Shown here: positions 42,955-55,000 of the stretch, piece after piece | Layout: each line of letters begins with the position of its first letter | Position numbering within the stretch: the stretch's first letter is position 1 | Source of the DNA: Rhodoblastus sphagnicola | Lineage (GTDB): Bacteria; Pseudomonadota; Alphaproteobacteria; Rhizobiales; Beijerinckiaceae | Direction of reading: 5' to 3' | Length of the DNA: 64,000 bases | NCBI RefSeq assembly: GCF_002937075.1 | Contig: NZ_NHSJ01000096.1 | Span: forward strand, 1 to 64,000 | Program-made: the position numbers and the translations under genes | Notes under the pieces: model-generated | Database searches by the model: none | What the model saw: the letters and a program-made list of their open reading frames with translations, nothing else | What the model was told of the DNA's origin: nothing

Positions 42955-43784
42955 AGCGTTTCAATCGTCTTGTCCTCGCGCGCCGGCCCCTCGGGATAGA
43001 CCCCGCGCAAAACCTCGTCGAAATGACGTTCGACGCAGGCGTTGCAGGCGCAGGACGAGCTTTGCAACCCGGTCATGTCGTCGATGCGAATCCGCGTGCG
43101 CCCGTTGGAGATTACGCCCTGGCGGCGCAGCTTGCCGATGACGCGGCTGACATAGGTGCGGCCAACGCCTAGCAGCCCCGCCAATTGATCCTGTGTCAGA
43201 GTCAAGTCGCTGGATCCCGTGCGATTGGCGGCGGCGAGCAGCCACTTGGCCGCGCGTTGCTCGACGCTATGCGCGGCGTTGCAGGCGGTGGTCTGGAAAA
43301 TCTGCGCCAGCATGCAATCCGCATAGCGGTTGAACAATTCACGCACCCGCTTGTTGCTCTCCTTGATCTTTTCCAGTTCGACCAGGGAAATGCGCGCGAA
43401 GTCTCCACCCACTTGCGCCACGCTGCGGGCGAAAGCGGGCAAATGCCCGTGGCTGACAATGCCGCCCAACGCGCCCTCGCGGCCGATCAGTCCGGTTTCG
43501 ATTTCGGATCCGTCGTCGAAGGCGATGCGAAAGGACGCCATGGTCGAGCCGATGGGAAAATAGGCGTGATCGACATTCGAGCCGGGCTCGTAAATGATCT
43601 GCCCCGTGCGCGCCTGCCAGCCTTCAAGCTTGACGCCGAGACTGTCGCGATCAGCCTTGACTAGATAGTCAAGAAGGTTGTTGCCCGTCGGGCGTTGCGC
43701 GCTATAGGAAAACACGTATTTCTCCAATTTCAGCCGTCGAGACAGCGCGTTGGAGAGGCAAAGGCTCCTCCCCGCGCTGGCCAA
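42951..43784 (-). CDS. Crp/Fnr-family transcription regulator
   Basis: A 277-residue regulator: cyclic-nucleotide-binding-like domain (GQIIYEPGSNVDHAYFPIGS, IGREGALGGIVSHGHLP), long helix, and a Crp-type winged helix with LTLTQDQLAGLLGVGRTYVS and LRRQGVISNGRTRIRIDD. Unlike Fnr the cysteines are C-terminal (SSSCACNACVERHFDEVL), a tail common in uncharacterised alphaproteobacterial members; metal or redox sensing is possible. Start uncertain: the first ~30 residues are weakly supported. Confidence 0.85.
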   Translation of the reverse strand: MASAGRSLCLSNALSRRLKLEKYVFSYSAQRPTGNNLLDYLVKADRDSLGVKLEGWQARTGQIIYEPGSNVDHAYFPIGSTMASFRIAFDDGSEIETGLIGREGALGGIVSHGHLPAFARSVAQVGGDFARISLVELEKIKESNKRVRELFNRYADCMLAQIFQTTACNAAHSVEQRAAKWLLAAANRTGSSDLTLTQDQLAGLLGVGRTYVSRVIGKLRRQGVISNGRTRIRIDDMTGLQSSSCACNACVERHFDEVLRGVYPEGPAREDKTIETL

Positions 43785-44108
43785 AATCTTCGTCGTCGGC
43801 CCGAAGCGATTCCCCCGCTCGCCTCGAACATCGGGGCGAAAATTGACCTCGATCCATCAAAGGATCCGCGATCAGTCCCGACAAGGCGCAACAGCGTGAC
43901 GAATGACAAAATCGCCCCAATACGAGCAAAGGGCGCCGAGCTTTTGGCTCGGAGCCCTGAAAAAAAGGTCCCGCATCAAATGCAAGTGGCCCTCGACGCC
44001 CGACTCACTCAAGCTGCGGGTGAAAATTGCGGAGTTTGCCCCGGGGCGGCGTTAAGTCAGTCATGACGAGTTCAGGTTCGAAATTATTGACGCACGCCAC
44101 CCGTTCGC
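43785..44108. other. Intergenic region without a supported gene
   Basis: About 320 bases between the Crp/Fnr gene and the glycine-zipper gene; only short frames and no clear hairpin. Confidence 0.45.
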
Positions 44109-44351
44109 TCAGCGATGGCGCCGATAGTGACCATGATGGCGGCGGTGGCGGCAGCCGCCATGGATGCCGCAATCAATGGCGGGTCCCGCTGTATAGCCAA
44201 TGGCGCCGCCAGCGACGGCGCCAACGGGTCCACCCACAAGCGCGCCGGCGCCGGCGCCGAGCGCCCCATCAACGAGATTGCCAGCATAGGCGGCGCCGCT
44301 CGCGAGCGACAAGCTCATCGCCATAACGGCGATCATGATCTTCTTCGACAT
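44109..44351 (-). CDS. Secreted glycine-zipper protein (80 aa)
   Basis: Signal peptide SKKIMIAVMAMSLSLASGAA cleaved after AYA, a glycine zipper (GALGAGAGALVGGPVGAVAG) that may insert in a membrane, then a His/Arg-rich tail. Typical of small envelope stress proteins in Rhizobiales. A possible EcfG-like promoter lies 160 bases upstream. Confidence 0.72.
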   Translation of the reverse strand: MSKKIMIAVMAMSLSLASGAAYAGNLVDGALGAGAGALVGGPVGAVAGGAIGYTAGPAIDCGIHGGCRHRRHHGHYRRHR

Positions 44352-44506
44352 GGTATTATCATTTCTCCATAATTCGGATATGCGACCGCTTTCGCGCGCA
44401 AGCGCGTGTACGAAACGCTTCGGGGGATTTTCCTGATCCGACAGAATGTTAGCGCCAGCTATTTTCTTGAGCCTTTGGCCTCATCGCCGTGCAGCTACAT
44501 CAGGAC

Positions 44507-44531
44507 AACTGCGAAGCAGCGCCAATGTTCC
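44507..44531 (-). promoter_or_regulatory. Candidate EcfG-type promoter upstream of the glycine-zipper gene
   Basis: On the minus strand GGAAC (44531-44527), 16-base spacer, AGTT (44510-44507), about 155 bases before the gene; the distance and imperfect -10 box lower confidence. Confidence 0.4.
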
Positions 44532-44646
44532 AAAGCTAAAAATCAGGGAGATCCCGCGGCTCTGCCGGGGTGGCGGTAGAAGTATGACTCTTCCTGGAGC
44601 CCACCACGAAACTTCCAACGTGAGCAGGCGCCATTCGTTGGCGGAG

Positions 44647-44672
44647 TGAACCGCGCCGGGTTTGCCGGAGGC
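44647..44672 (+). repeat. Left inverted repeat of the IS3 element
   Basis: 26 bp beginning TGAACCGCGCC; pairs with 45943-45968 with a single mismatch (G/T at position 18). Confidence 0.9.
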
Positions 44673-44700
44673 TCCAACTCCCAAGTAGGATGGAGCCTTC

Positions 44701-45024
44701 ATGAGCAATACGACCAATAGATTTTCACCTGAGGTTCGCGCCCGCGCGGTTCGGATGGTTTTGGAACACGAGGGCGACCACGCCTCGCGCTGGGCGGCGA
44801 TGTCATCGATTGCCGCCAAGATCGGCTGCTCGCCGCACCCCCTGCGGGAATGGGTCGGCAAGGCGGAAGTCGAAAGCGGCAAGCGGGTCGGCGTTCCGAC
44901 CGAGGTCGCCGAGAAGCTGAAGTCGCTTGAGCGCGAGAACCGCGAACTTCGGCAGGCCAACGAGATCCTGCGCAAGGCCTCGGCGTATTTTGTGCTGGCG
45001 GAGATCGACCGCCGACCGAAGTGA
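44701..45024 (+). CDS. IS3-family transposase OrfA
   Basis: A 107-residue DNA-binding subunit: helix-turn-helix from [20 protein letters not shown] to [13 protein letters not shown], then a leucine-zipper-like helix [33 protein letters not shown] before the ATG holds the ribosome binding site. The stop overlaps the orfB frame; a programmed -1 frameshift probably makes the OrfAB transposase. Confidence 0.92.
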   Translation: MSNTTNRFSPEVRARAVRMVLEHEGDHASRWAAMSSIAAKIGCSPHPLREWVGKAEVESGKRVGVPTEVAEKLKSLERENRELRQANEILRKASAYFVLAEIDRRPK

Positions 45025-45929
45025 TGATCGCTTTCATCGACGATCATCGGCAAGCCCATGGGGTCGAGCCGATCTGCAAGGTCTTGCCGATCGCCCCTTC
45101 AACTTATCACGCCCATCTCGCCAAGCGCATTGATCCCACAAAGCTTTCCCAACGAGCCCGATGCGACCTGGCTCTGAAGGTGGCGATCCGGCGGGTGTTC
45201 TCCGAAAACTTCGAGGTCTATGGCGTGCGGAAAGTTTGGCTGCAATTGAACCGTGAAGGCGTGGCGGTCGCCCGCTGCACCGTGGCGCGGCTTATGCGCG
45301 CCATGGGTCTGCATGGCGTCATCCTCGGCAAGCTTGTGCGCACGACGATTCAAGACAAGGCGGCGCCGTGCCCGCTGGACCGGGTCAACCGGCAGTTCAA
45401 GGCGCCCGCGCCCAACAGGCTCTGGGTGTTCGACTTCACCTATGTCTCGACCTGGGGCGGCATGGTCTATGTCGCCTTCGTCATCGACACCTACGCCCGC
45501 CGGATTGTCGGCTGGCGGGCAAGCCGGACGGCCCATGCGACCTTCGTGCTCGACGCGCTTGAGCAGGCCCTGCACGAACGCCGACCAACTCATGGCGGCG
45601 GCCTCGTCCACCACAGCGATCGCGGCAGCCAATACCTGTCGATAAAATACACGGAACGGCTGGCCGAGGCCGGCATCGAGCCGTCGGTGGGCAGCGTCGG
45701 CGATTCCTACGACAATGCACTCGCCGAAACCATCAACGGGTTTTACAAGGCCGAGGTCATTCATCGACGCGGCCCTTGGCGGCGTCTTGAAGCCGTCGAG
45801 TTCGCGCCGCTCGAATGGGTCGACTGGTTCAATCACCGCCGGCTGCTGGAGCCGATCGGAAACATCCCGCCAGCCGAGGCCGAGGCGCGCTATTACGCCT
45901 CACGAAATCAGACCGCCATCGCGGCCTGA
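45021..45929 (+). CDS. IS3-family transposase OrfB (DDE domain)
   Basis: A 302-residue catalytic part. HTH_21-like region [20 protein letters not shown], then the rve integrase core with acidic residues in [32 protein letters not shown] and [20 protein letters not shown], ending [18 protein letters not shown]. All DDE residues are present and the frame is uninterrupted, so the element may be active. Confidence 0.93.
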   Translation: MMIAFIDDHRQAHGVEPICKVLPIAPSTYHAHLAKRIDPTKLSQRARCDLALKVAIRRVFSENFEVYGVRKVWLQLNREGVAVARCTVARLMRAMGLHGVILGKLVRTTIQDKAAPCPLDRVNRQFKAPAPNRLWVFDFTYVSTWGGMVYVAFVIDTYARRIVGWRASRTAHATFVLDALEQALHERRPTHGGGLVHHSDRGSQYLSIKYTERLAEAGIEPSVGSVGDSYDNALAETINGFYKAEVIHRRGPWRRLEAVEFAPLEWVDWFNHRRLLEPIGNIPPAEAEARYYASRNQTAIAA

Positions 45930-45942
45930 TTTGACCAAAACG

Positions 45943-45968
45943 GCCTCCGGAAAACCCGGCGCGGTTCA
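45943..45968 (-). repeat. Right inverted repeat of the IS3 element
   Basis: 26 bp reading TGAACCGCGCCGGGTTTTCC on the minus strand from 45968. Confidence 0.9.
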
Positions 45969-46019
45969 ATTGAGGCCGCGACGGCAACCTCAATGACACG
46001 GGCTCCCAAACGGGTCCCT

Positions 46020-49000
46020 TCATGGGGCAGCCTCACCGCGGTTAGGATTGACGATCTGATTGGCGAGCGTGTCGCGCTCCGCTGTCGTCAAGGGCTTGGT
46101 GTCCTCAGCGGTGAAGGCGCCGTTACCAAGAAGACGGACCACGTTGTTCGGGTCGTAGTTAGTGCTGCTTTGTCTGCCGCGGCTGCGCCGCTGTTCGCTG
46201 TCAGGCTGCTCTTCTCCAGTCCCACCCCCGTAGCCCAGCACTTCAACGATGATGACTGAAGGCCGGTCGTTGCCGCTGCCCTGTTTCGGCAGCGCCGTCT
46301 GCTGCGTCGCCGCGGTCGCGTTCGACGCTGTCAGGCCGGCGCTGATGTTCGGCGCCTGCACGGTTGGAATGCCCGTGGACTTGCCCTGCGCCTGGATGTT
46401 GGCGGCGTTGAGGATCTGCATGGCGGCGATGTTGATGTCGCCGGAGACGCGGATGCCGGCCTCACCCGCATCCACCTTGCCGAGCGGCGCGATCAGGTCG
46501 ATGTCGCCGGCCTTCACCTCGGGGATCGGGTTCAAGGTCGCGATGCCGGCGCCCGATGAGGGCGCCTGCGGCGACAGCTTGACATTGCCGTAGTCGTCGT
46601 AGACGCGCTTCGGCGGCGTATAGACAATGGTGGTCTTGGCGCCGCGTCCGGCGTTGATATCGCCTTCCGCGGACCAGGCGAGGATGTCACCGCCAAACGT
46701 CGTCATGATGCGCGACAGCCCGAGCAGGATCGAGCCCTTGGAATACATCTGGATGTTGCCCGAGCCCTGGGTGACGATGCCGGCGGTCGGAGGCGGCGGC
46801 GCCGCGCCCTCGACGCCGATCACCTGCTTGCCGCCCGGCGTCAGCATCTGGATATCGCCGCCGAACAGCGTCTTCACGCCAGCGCCGCCGAACATGATGA
46901 TGTCGCCGCTGCGCGTCTCCGCTTCGCCCTCCGGGAACAGCGTGGCGATCGCCTCACGGCCGCGGATGTAGTTGTGGAAGCGACTGCTGTTCGGGTCGTT
47001 GTACTCGCGGCCGCCTTCCCGCAGCTCTGCGAAATAGACCGTTCGCAGGAAGACGCCCCGCTGCTCCGGCTTCAGGGTGTTGAAATAGGCCAGAGCCTGC
47101 TCGACCGCGCCAGCAAAACCGTGACGTTCCTTCAGCCAGTCCGCCAACTCCTTCTCGTAAGTTCTGGCGACCTTGCCGTTCTGGTCGGCGAGCGGCACGC
47201 CTGTCACCGCGAGATTGGCGGGATCGAGATAGAGCGCCGCGAGCTTCGCATAGTCCGGCCCCGAAGCGCCGACGCCGGCCTGCAGGAGGATGCTGGCGCC
47301 GGGGCGGCTGTCGCCGGGACTGTAGGCGCCGAGCGAGGTGACGCTGGCGCGGTCCTCCATCCGGATGTTGCGCCCGGCGCTGATCTCCAGCGTGCCGGGA
47401 CCTGCGATGTTGAAGCTGGAATAGATGATGTCGCGGCCGGCCGAGATGATCGATACATCGGATTCGGCGGTATGAACAATCAGGTTGCTCTTCGTCTGGC
47501 CCGTGTTGCTGGAACCAGTGACAGCGACTCCAGACTCGCCGAGATTGTGGCCGCTGTTGACGATGTCGCGCCCGGCCTTCATCCAGACCGCGCCGCCCGC
47601 GCTGTAAAAGGTCTTCCCCGCGAGCTCGCCATAGAAACCGGTCTGCAACTCGCCGGTCATCAGGCCGACGATGTCGCCGCCCAGCGCATAGAAGCGCGCG
47701 GGATCGAGAGCATATTGACCCGAGGCGGTATTCGCCCCGAAGGCGAACAGATTATTACCGTCCCTGAACGCCTGCGGATCGAGGCTCGCCAGCGTCGCGG
47801 GCCGGAACGGCGTCGTGAGTATTGCCGGATCGGCGCTGGATCGGGACACGACGCCGCCATAGATCGACTGGCCCGCCAGCCATTCGAGCTGGCCGTTCGG
47901 CGACGGCGCGAGGAGCAGCGTCCCGGCATTATACGGGGCCGCAAAGATGCTGCCGGACGGCGCGACGGCGCGCAGGATCGACGGGTAAGACACATCGTTG
48001 ATACCGAATCTGTTGAGCGGCATCTTTGCATTGCCCGGCGTCAGATTGCCGCCGGCGGCGAACAGATCGATCGCCGTCCGATCGCTCCACAGGCTGAACC
48101 AGACTGAGGGCGTGTTCGGATCCGTATCGATGGTCTCGCGGCGGGTGGCATCGATGACGCCGCCGACCACCAGGTCGGCGCGCGAGGTCAGGGCAAAGGT
48201 CGCATCGCCCGGCAGCAGGGTCGGCCCGCCGAACATGCCGGCCTGCGTCACCGTGTAGGGATCGTAGGGGCGCACCTCTCTGGTTGCGCTGACTCCGTAT
48301 TGCAAACGGATATTCCCGATGCTCGCTGCGCTGACAGAGCTGTTGCCGCGCAAATTGGCGATCAGGCCATTCAGAAGCTGTGCCGATCCAGAGGGATCGA
48401 GATCGGTGGCGGTCGCCAGCAGGTTGGGATTGAGGCTGCCGCCGATACGCACATCGAGATCGCCGCCACCCGTCAACACCAGATCGCCCTGGGCGTTGAC
48501 CCGGCCGGTCGATCCGACCGCGAGCACCAGTCCCTGGCTGCGGAAAGGACGCGGGTTGTCCTCGACGATCCTGTCGATGGCGCCAGCGTTGCCGCCGACA
48601 TCGACCTTCAGATCGCCGCCGCCGAGCGTGCCAAAGCCAGTGAACCCCACCAGATAGGGAAGCCTGTCGTATTCAAAGGTCGGATAGTCATCGCTTCTGA
48701 CATAGCTGCCGAAGTTGATCCACCAGGCCGCGCCCGCGTCGCTGCCCGGCGCACGGCCCTGGCGCCACAGCCAGCTGGTGGGATCCGCGTTCGGCTTCGA
48801 ACCACCGCGCGTTTCTTCCGAAATGCCAATTCCTGTCCAGAGATCGCCAGTGAGATTGCCGCCGGCGCGCAACAACAGATTGCCGCCTCCCGTCGGATAC
48901 CAGGCATGCGAAAGCCGGCCATCGCCACTGACGAGGCTTTCATAGTCCGCGCCCTCCTTGCCCAGCACCTTGCCATCGCGGATCAGTGCCCGTGGCTGAT

Positions 49001-52000
49001 CGAACGCCGCGCCAACGCCCTGCGACTGTGTTCCCGCGGTATAGACGCCATAGGGCGAACGCTGGGCCAGATTGCCGCCGGCAACGAGGTCGAGATCGCC
49101 GGTGCCGGTGCGAACCACGCTGAAGATCGGATTGAACGGAATATAGCCGAGGAGATCGCCGATGACCACCTTGTCCGGGGTGGCCGGGATCGGCTCACCG
49201 AGCGAGACGAGGTAACCTGGAGAGCCGAGGAGGGTAGATTCAAAAAAGGCGGGCACAGGATCGCCCGCTTTCAGCGGACCTGAGAGCCCCCATGACGCCC
49301 AGTCAGTATCGAGACCCAAATCTGCGACGGCCAGCGCAGTGACGGTATAATTGTAGTGGACGCATTCGTAGGGACCGTCGGCGCACATAGAGTCAGGACC
49401 ATAATCATCCGGAATTCGGGTTCCGGCTTGCGTACCCCAATCAGCCGCTCCCTGGTCGCTCCAATACCATGCGCCGCCGGGTCGCGCCGGCGTGCCCGGA
49501 GTGATGGTCTTCTGGTACTTGTCGAACACCGAGAAATGGGTATCGGCCAGCGTCAGATTGCCGGTCGCGTCGCGCGGCCGCAGCATGCGGCTATCGGCGG
49601 CGCCGAGATCCGCACCGGCCACCAGGCGCATCGACCAGCTTTGCGAGCCGGCCGGCAACATGCTGGCCACCGCCCAGTTGGCGCCCTGACGGCCGTTCGC
49701 GTCGGCGGGCCGCAATCGAACGGAAAGTGCGCCGTTGGGCAGCTTGACTACGGTTTGCGACGGGATCAGGCCGCCCATCGGCAGCGTCAGGTCGCCGTCG
49801 AGCGTCACGGCGTATGGCAGTGCGACACCCTTGGGCCAGACCATCGCCTTCAGCGACAGGTCGGCAGGCACGACGAAACCCGCACCGAGCCGTGTACCGG
49901 CCGGGAGCGTGACGGCCTGCGCGAGACGTGCGCCCGCGGCGTAGAGCAGGCTGCCGTCCGCCGCGTACACGTCGCCGGCCAGAATGGTGTTGGCCGGCAG
50001 GAGGACGGCGCCGTTCAGCACCGCCGCGGCCGGCAGTCGCGTGCCCGTCGGCACGGTCAGCGCCTTGACCGGCAGATCGTAATTGAGCGTGCGGCCGGGT
50101 GCAAAGATGGTGCCGTCGGCGAGCGTCACACTGCCGTTGGGCACGGTCACGTCGCCGCCGAACGGCACCGCACCGGGCCGCAGGATCCAGCCGTCGTCGT
50201 CCGGTGTGGCGGGCGGCGGCGCAAATCCGTCGTTGATGCTGCCATAGATGTCGAGATTGCCGCCGGCGCGCAGAGTGAGCACGCCGACCTCGCCCGATCC
50301 ATAGACCGACGTGTGCGGGAAGTTCGGATTGACCCCGTCATAACGATGGCCCGACAGGTCGAGGTCGCCCTTGACCACCAGATCGCCCTCGGTCCGCACC
50401 TCGACCAGCGGCCGCAGGTGGAAGGCGTCGCGATAGGCGGCGTTGTTCAGTCCCGCCAGCTTGCCGTTCATCAAAGTCGCATTGCCGAGCGCTGCGTTGA
50501 TGAAGTCGCTGCTTTCGGTGTGGCGGTGATTCAGCCAGTCCTGATCGATGAATTGATAAGGCCGGCCGCTCGCCGTGGTCTCCGTGCCGACCGGCGCCTC
50601 GGCGCCGGAATAGACCCGCACCGCATTGACCGCGATCGAGCGCGCGCCCTGAATGGTCAGCGCACCGGAAGCGTCGATGGCGATGTCGTCGGCGCCGAGA
50701 CGCGGCGCGTTCAATTCCAGCGTACCGCGCAGGACGCCGTCATACTGACCGGGCGCGGCGCCGACGGTTGCCTTGGCGCCGTGCCGCAGATCGATCCGCA
50801 CGCCCGATGCGAGCGTCAACACTCCACTCCCGGAGCTGAGTTGGACGATGGCCCGGTTCGGGCTGTCGATGATCTTGCCATAACTATCGACGCGCAGCCG
50901 CTCGCCATGGGCATCGAGCACCGCGCTGCCGGTCAGCGTCAAGCCGCCATTGGCCGCGAGCCGGATCGATCCGACCTCCGCGCCGCTGGCGTCGATCGTC
51001 CCGGTAACGGTGAGGTGGCCGCCATCGAGCGAGAGGTTGACGTCACCCGCGCGCAGGCCGTCGCCGATCACGAGATCGCCTTGCTTGAGCTGGAAGCTGC
51101 GCCCGCCGAACACCTCGCCCGCATTGAGCCGCGCGTTGAGCGCGGCGAATTGGTCGCTGAGCGTGCCGCTGCCGCCGAGCCGCTGTGCGCGCACGTCGAT
51201 GAAGCCACCGCGATAAGGCACGATCGTGCCGCCGGCAACGTATTGGCCGCTGGTCGCGCCGAGGATCGCACCCTGCAGATCCACCGTCCCGGCGCCCGCG
51301 CCGAGCGCCGACGCCGTCAGCCGGCCAGCGTGATTGTATTTGGCCGAAATGTCGATGGTCGAACCTGCCGCCTGGCGGATGTCGCCGTTGCGGCTCTCGA
51401 GAATGACCTCGCCGCCCCAGCTGTATTTCTTGACGTCGGAGAACGTGATCTCGCGGCCCGCCATGTCGATCCGCGCCGCGTCGGAAAGCACGATGTCGCC
51501 GGTGGCGCTCACCGTCAGCCGTCCGCTCGGCAGCGTCACCGCCGTGGCAATCGACACGCTCGCGCCGTCGAGTGCGAGTTCGGCGCCCAACGCCTCCGCT
51601 CCGAGCACGGTCCCGGCCATCGCGCCGGATGGCGCGGTGACGGAGATCGCGCCCCCCACCGTGATGCGGTTGATCGAGCCGGCCTCGCCGGTCAGCAGCG
51701 GGGTCGAGATGTTGAGAGCGCCGCCGCTGTAGCTGTAGCCTGCACCGGTCACATAGGCGCCCTGGCTCTGGTAAACCGCGAGACTTCCCTTGTGATTGGC
51801 GGTGATCCGATCGCTGGCGTTGAGATTGACGCTGGCGAAGCCGAGCGTCAGCCGTCCAGCATCGTCCACGCCGCTGACCTGAGTCTTGGGGCCGTAGCCG
51901 AAGGTGATCCGTTCGGCGTCGATGACGAGCGAGCCGCTGCCGGTTCCGGCGCCGCCGGTGATGACCGCGCCCGGACCGCCGGTGCCGCCGCTCCAGACCA

Positions 52001-55000
52001 GGTTTTCGGTGCGGATCGTCGCGACGTCGCCGGAGCCACCTGCCCCGTAGATGGCGGGCGTGCCGAACACCAGATTGGCGATGCGGGACTTGCCCGAAGC
52101 GTCATAGGTGTCGAGCTTCACCGTGCCGAAGAAGTTGACCGCCTCACGCGCGGTCAGGATCAGGCTTTCGAGCGCCGGAGCGCCGGTCGAGGTGTCGCCC
52201 TTGAGCAACCGGTCGAGCACCGTCTGGTTGAGCGTGAGCCCCGAGGGCAGCACGTTCGTCGCGGCAGCAGCGGCGAGCGCCTCGCGCGTCCCGACATTGA
52301 CCGCGCCGACACCGAGCGCGAGGTTGCGGGCGCCGAACCGCACATTGTCGCCCAGTTCAAAACGGTTGGTCGTGGCGAACCCGATCGTGCCTTCGGAGTA
52401 GAGCGTGGTCGGCGCATTGCAATTGCCGGTCGCGCCGCAGGCGCCGATCAGGATCGCACCTTGCGATGTGATGGAGGAACCCGCCGGCAATATGTCCAAC
52501 CGGCCATTGGACACGGCGAGCATCGAGCCACCATGGCCGTTGGACGATGGCGTGTAGATGAAGCCGTTCGTCGAATCGAACGGGGTGTCCCCCATGCCCA
52601 ATGTGTTGATGCCGGCGCCGGCCTCGATCGTGATCGCGCCGACTTCACCAGTAAATCGCTTCCAGCCCGTGACCAGGAAAACCTCCGCCGCCCGCAGCAT
52701 CGCGCCCTCGCGCAGCGTGATGCTGAATGACTGGTCGGTGTTCAGGAACTCGACGTAGTTGCCCTTCTGGCCATAGGTGACGGTCGGCTTGGCGCCGATG
52801 GTCAGCCGGCGCGCGGACAGCGCGTTCAGGTCGTCGGCGTAGACCGAGACGCCCGTGAAGCCCTCGGTTGCCGCAGCGCCCGCCGCCAGGATCTCGATCC
52901 CGCTGCCTGTATTGTTTCCAAGCAGGCTCGCCGAACCCGTATAGCCGCCTTGTCCGGCGCTGAAATCCACCGCGCCGTGGAACCGGAAGGCGTTCGCACC
53001 CGCGCCGGATACGAGGTTGAGATAGAGATTCTGGCCGTCGAGCGGCAACATCGCGCGTGGCACGCCGAGACGCGCCGCATCCGCCAGCGCAAACCTGGCG
53101 TAGTTCGTCTCGTTGTAGAGCGAATAGGTTCGCGTCACCCTGGCCGGAGTCAGGATCACCTGCCGCGCAAGACTGTCGCGGATGTTGGTGTTGGCGACGC
53201 CGAGCCGCGCGGCGGCGACGTAAGAGCCATCGGCCATCGCCGCCCGGCCGGTCAGACCGCGCGACTCTGGCGTCGCCGCGATCTCGACTCGGAAGGCGCC
53301 CGGCAACAGCGCATAGGTCGATGGCATCAGCGTGTAGGTGCCGGCCGGCAGGCCGGGCACGCTGCCGTCGAGCGTGATCTGCTGGCCGACCAACGGATTG
53401 CCGGCGCCGGCGTCCGGACCGACCGGCGCATAGCCGGACGCCTGGTTCGGCACGATGGCATAGACGGCGTTGCCGGACGTGCTGATCCCATAGACCGGAT
53501 TGGCCTTGATCAGCGGATTGCGCAGCACATCGATCGAGCCGCCACGGCCGCTGACGAAGCCCGCCCCGGTCAGATCGCCGCCGCCCGACAAGTCGATCAG
53601 CGCGCCACTCTGGACATCGACCTTGACGCCGAAGAGCGAGACGCCGCGCGTCGCGGACACAGCGCCTTCCAGCGCGATCTTCTTGTCCGCATAGTACCAA
53701 TCGATGCCATCGACCGTGCCGCCATAGGGCATGATCAGCCCCTTCGAGCTGGTCGAGGTGATGCTGCCGGGCAGGAGATTGATCGTGTTTGCTCCGGATT
53801 CATTGCCCAGGCCGATCGTCCCGAGCGGTGCGCGAACCACGCCGCGCTGGTTGATCGTGGAAGCCCCGAGCGAGAGGGTTCCGAACGCCGAATAGGGTTG
53901 GGCCACCGGCGCCTGGCCGGCGCCGCGAATGGTGAGGCTGTAGGCGGGATCATAAAAACGATTTCCGCCGACGCCTCCCAGCCAACCGGCCCGGACGATG
54001 GCGCTTGCGCCGGTCGCGGGATAGATTTGCTGCGCGGCAAGGACGAGATCGCCACGGGTCTGGAGCACGGTCGCATTCAGGCCACCGCTGTGCAGGAAGC
54101 GGATATCCCCGCTGCTCTGCAACTCGACATCCGCGAACCCGCGCCGGTCGAGCGTGAAACTCGGTCCCGCGCCGCTGACGCCGAACGTGACGGAGCGCTG
54201 GACATCCAGCAATCCCGACGTCGCGCTGAACCGCGCGGCGCTCTGCCGTGCCGATGGGGCGCCGCCATTGATGACCGGTAGATGGCCGCCGCCGTCCGAC
54301 CGGATATCAGGCACGCCCAAGAGGCGCATATAGGGCGCGGAGAGGGTCACGCGGGCGTCGGCCTTTGAGGTTTCCGCCAGCGCCAGCGACGTCGAGAACA
54401 ACTGCAGGCTCTGGCGCATCGCCAGCGACACGTCGCCATCGAAGGCGATGATGCCGTAGCTGAGCAAATTGAGATTGCCGAAGCCGCCGGCCTCGATCTG
54501 GTCGACGCCGATCGCGGCCTTTCCAAAAACCAGGCTGCCGTTGGCCGAAGCCGGCGTGGCGTCGGCCGCCAGCGCGCTGATCGGCGCCGTCTGGGTCACG
54601 ATGAGATCGCGCGAGCGGTACCCACTGGCGTTCACATCCCGATATTCCGGAGTGCCCAGACTGACCGTCAACGTGCCGCCGGCAGCACCCGCGCCGCCGG
54701 CTGCAGCCCGCCAGGTTCCGCGGAGATCCAAGCCGTCGGAGGATGCGAAGGAGATCGCGCCGCCACGGCTGGCCACCTCGGTCGGACCGCCGTTCAACAG
54801 ATCCAACGTCGTCGCGGCGCCCGATGCGTCGAGCAGCGCTCCGTCGCGCACGACGACGAACGCCAGGGGACCGCCCGGCTGCCCCGACGACAGATCGACC
54901 GTTCCGCCGATGGTGATGTTGCCGCCGTCCAGCACCGCGCCATAGCGTCGGCCCCGCACATCGACGGCGCTGAAGGCGCGGCCTGCGACATCGAGCACGG

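Larger units (their letters stand above)
44647..45968 (+). mobile_element. Intact IS3-family insertion sequence (1322 bp)
   Basis: Bounded by 26-bp inverted repeats starting TGAACCGCGCCGGGTTT (44647-44672 and, inverted, 45943-45968) with one mismatch, ending TG...CA as IS3 elements do. It holds orfA and orfB overlapping in the -1 relation. No obvious 3-4 bp target duplication is visible at the ends, so it may have taken part in recombination. The right end is 52 bases from the stop of the giant exoprotein gene. Confidence 0.92.

Noticed and set aside
44109-44351. Plus-strand frames at 44027-44372 as genes
   Set aside because: They are antisense to a minus-strand protein with a clear signal peptide and glycine zipper.
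49356-52730. Plus-strand open frame of 1124 codons opposite the exoprotein gene
   Set aside because: Arg/Ala/Asp-rich composition without motifs, fully antisense to a frame with signal peptide and repeats; typical of high-GC antisense shadows. The same holds for 46974-48107, 48300-49283, 52950-54281, 55614-57254 and 57279-58853.
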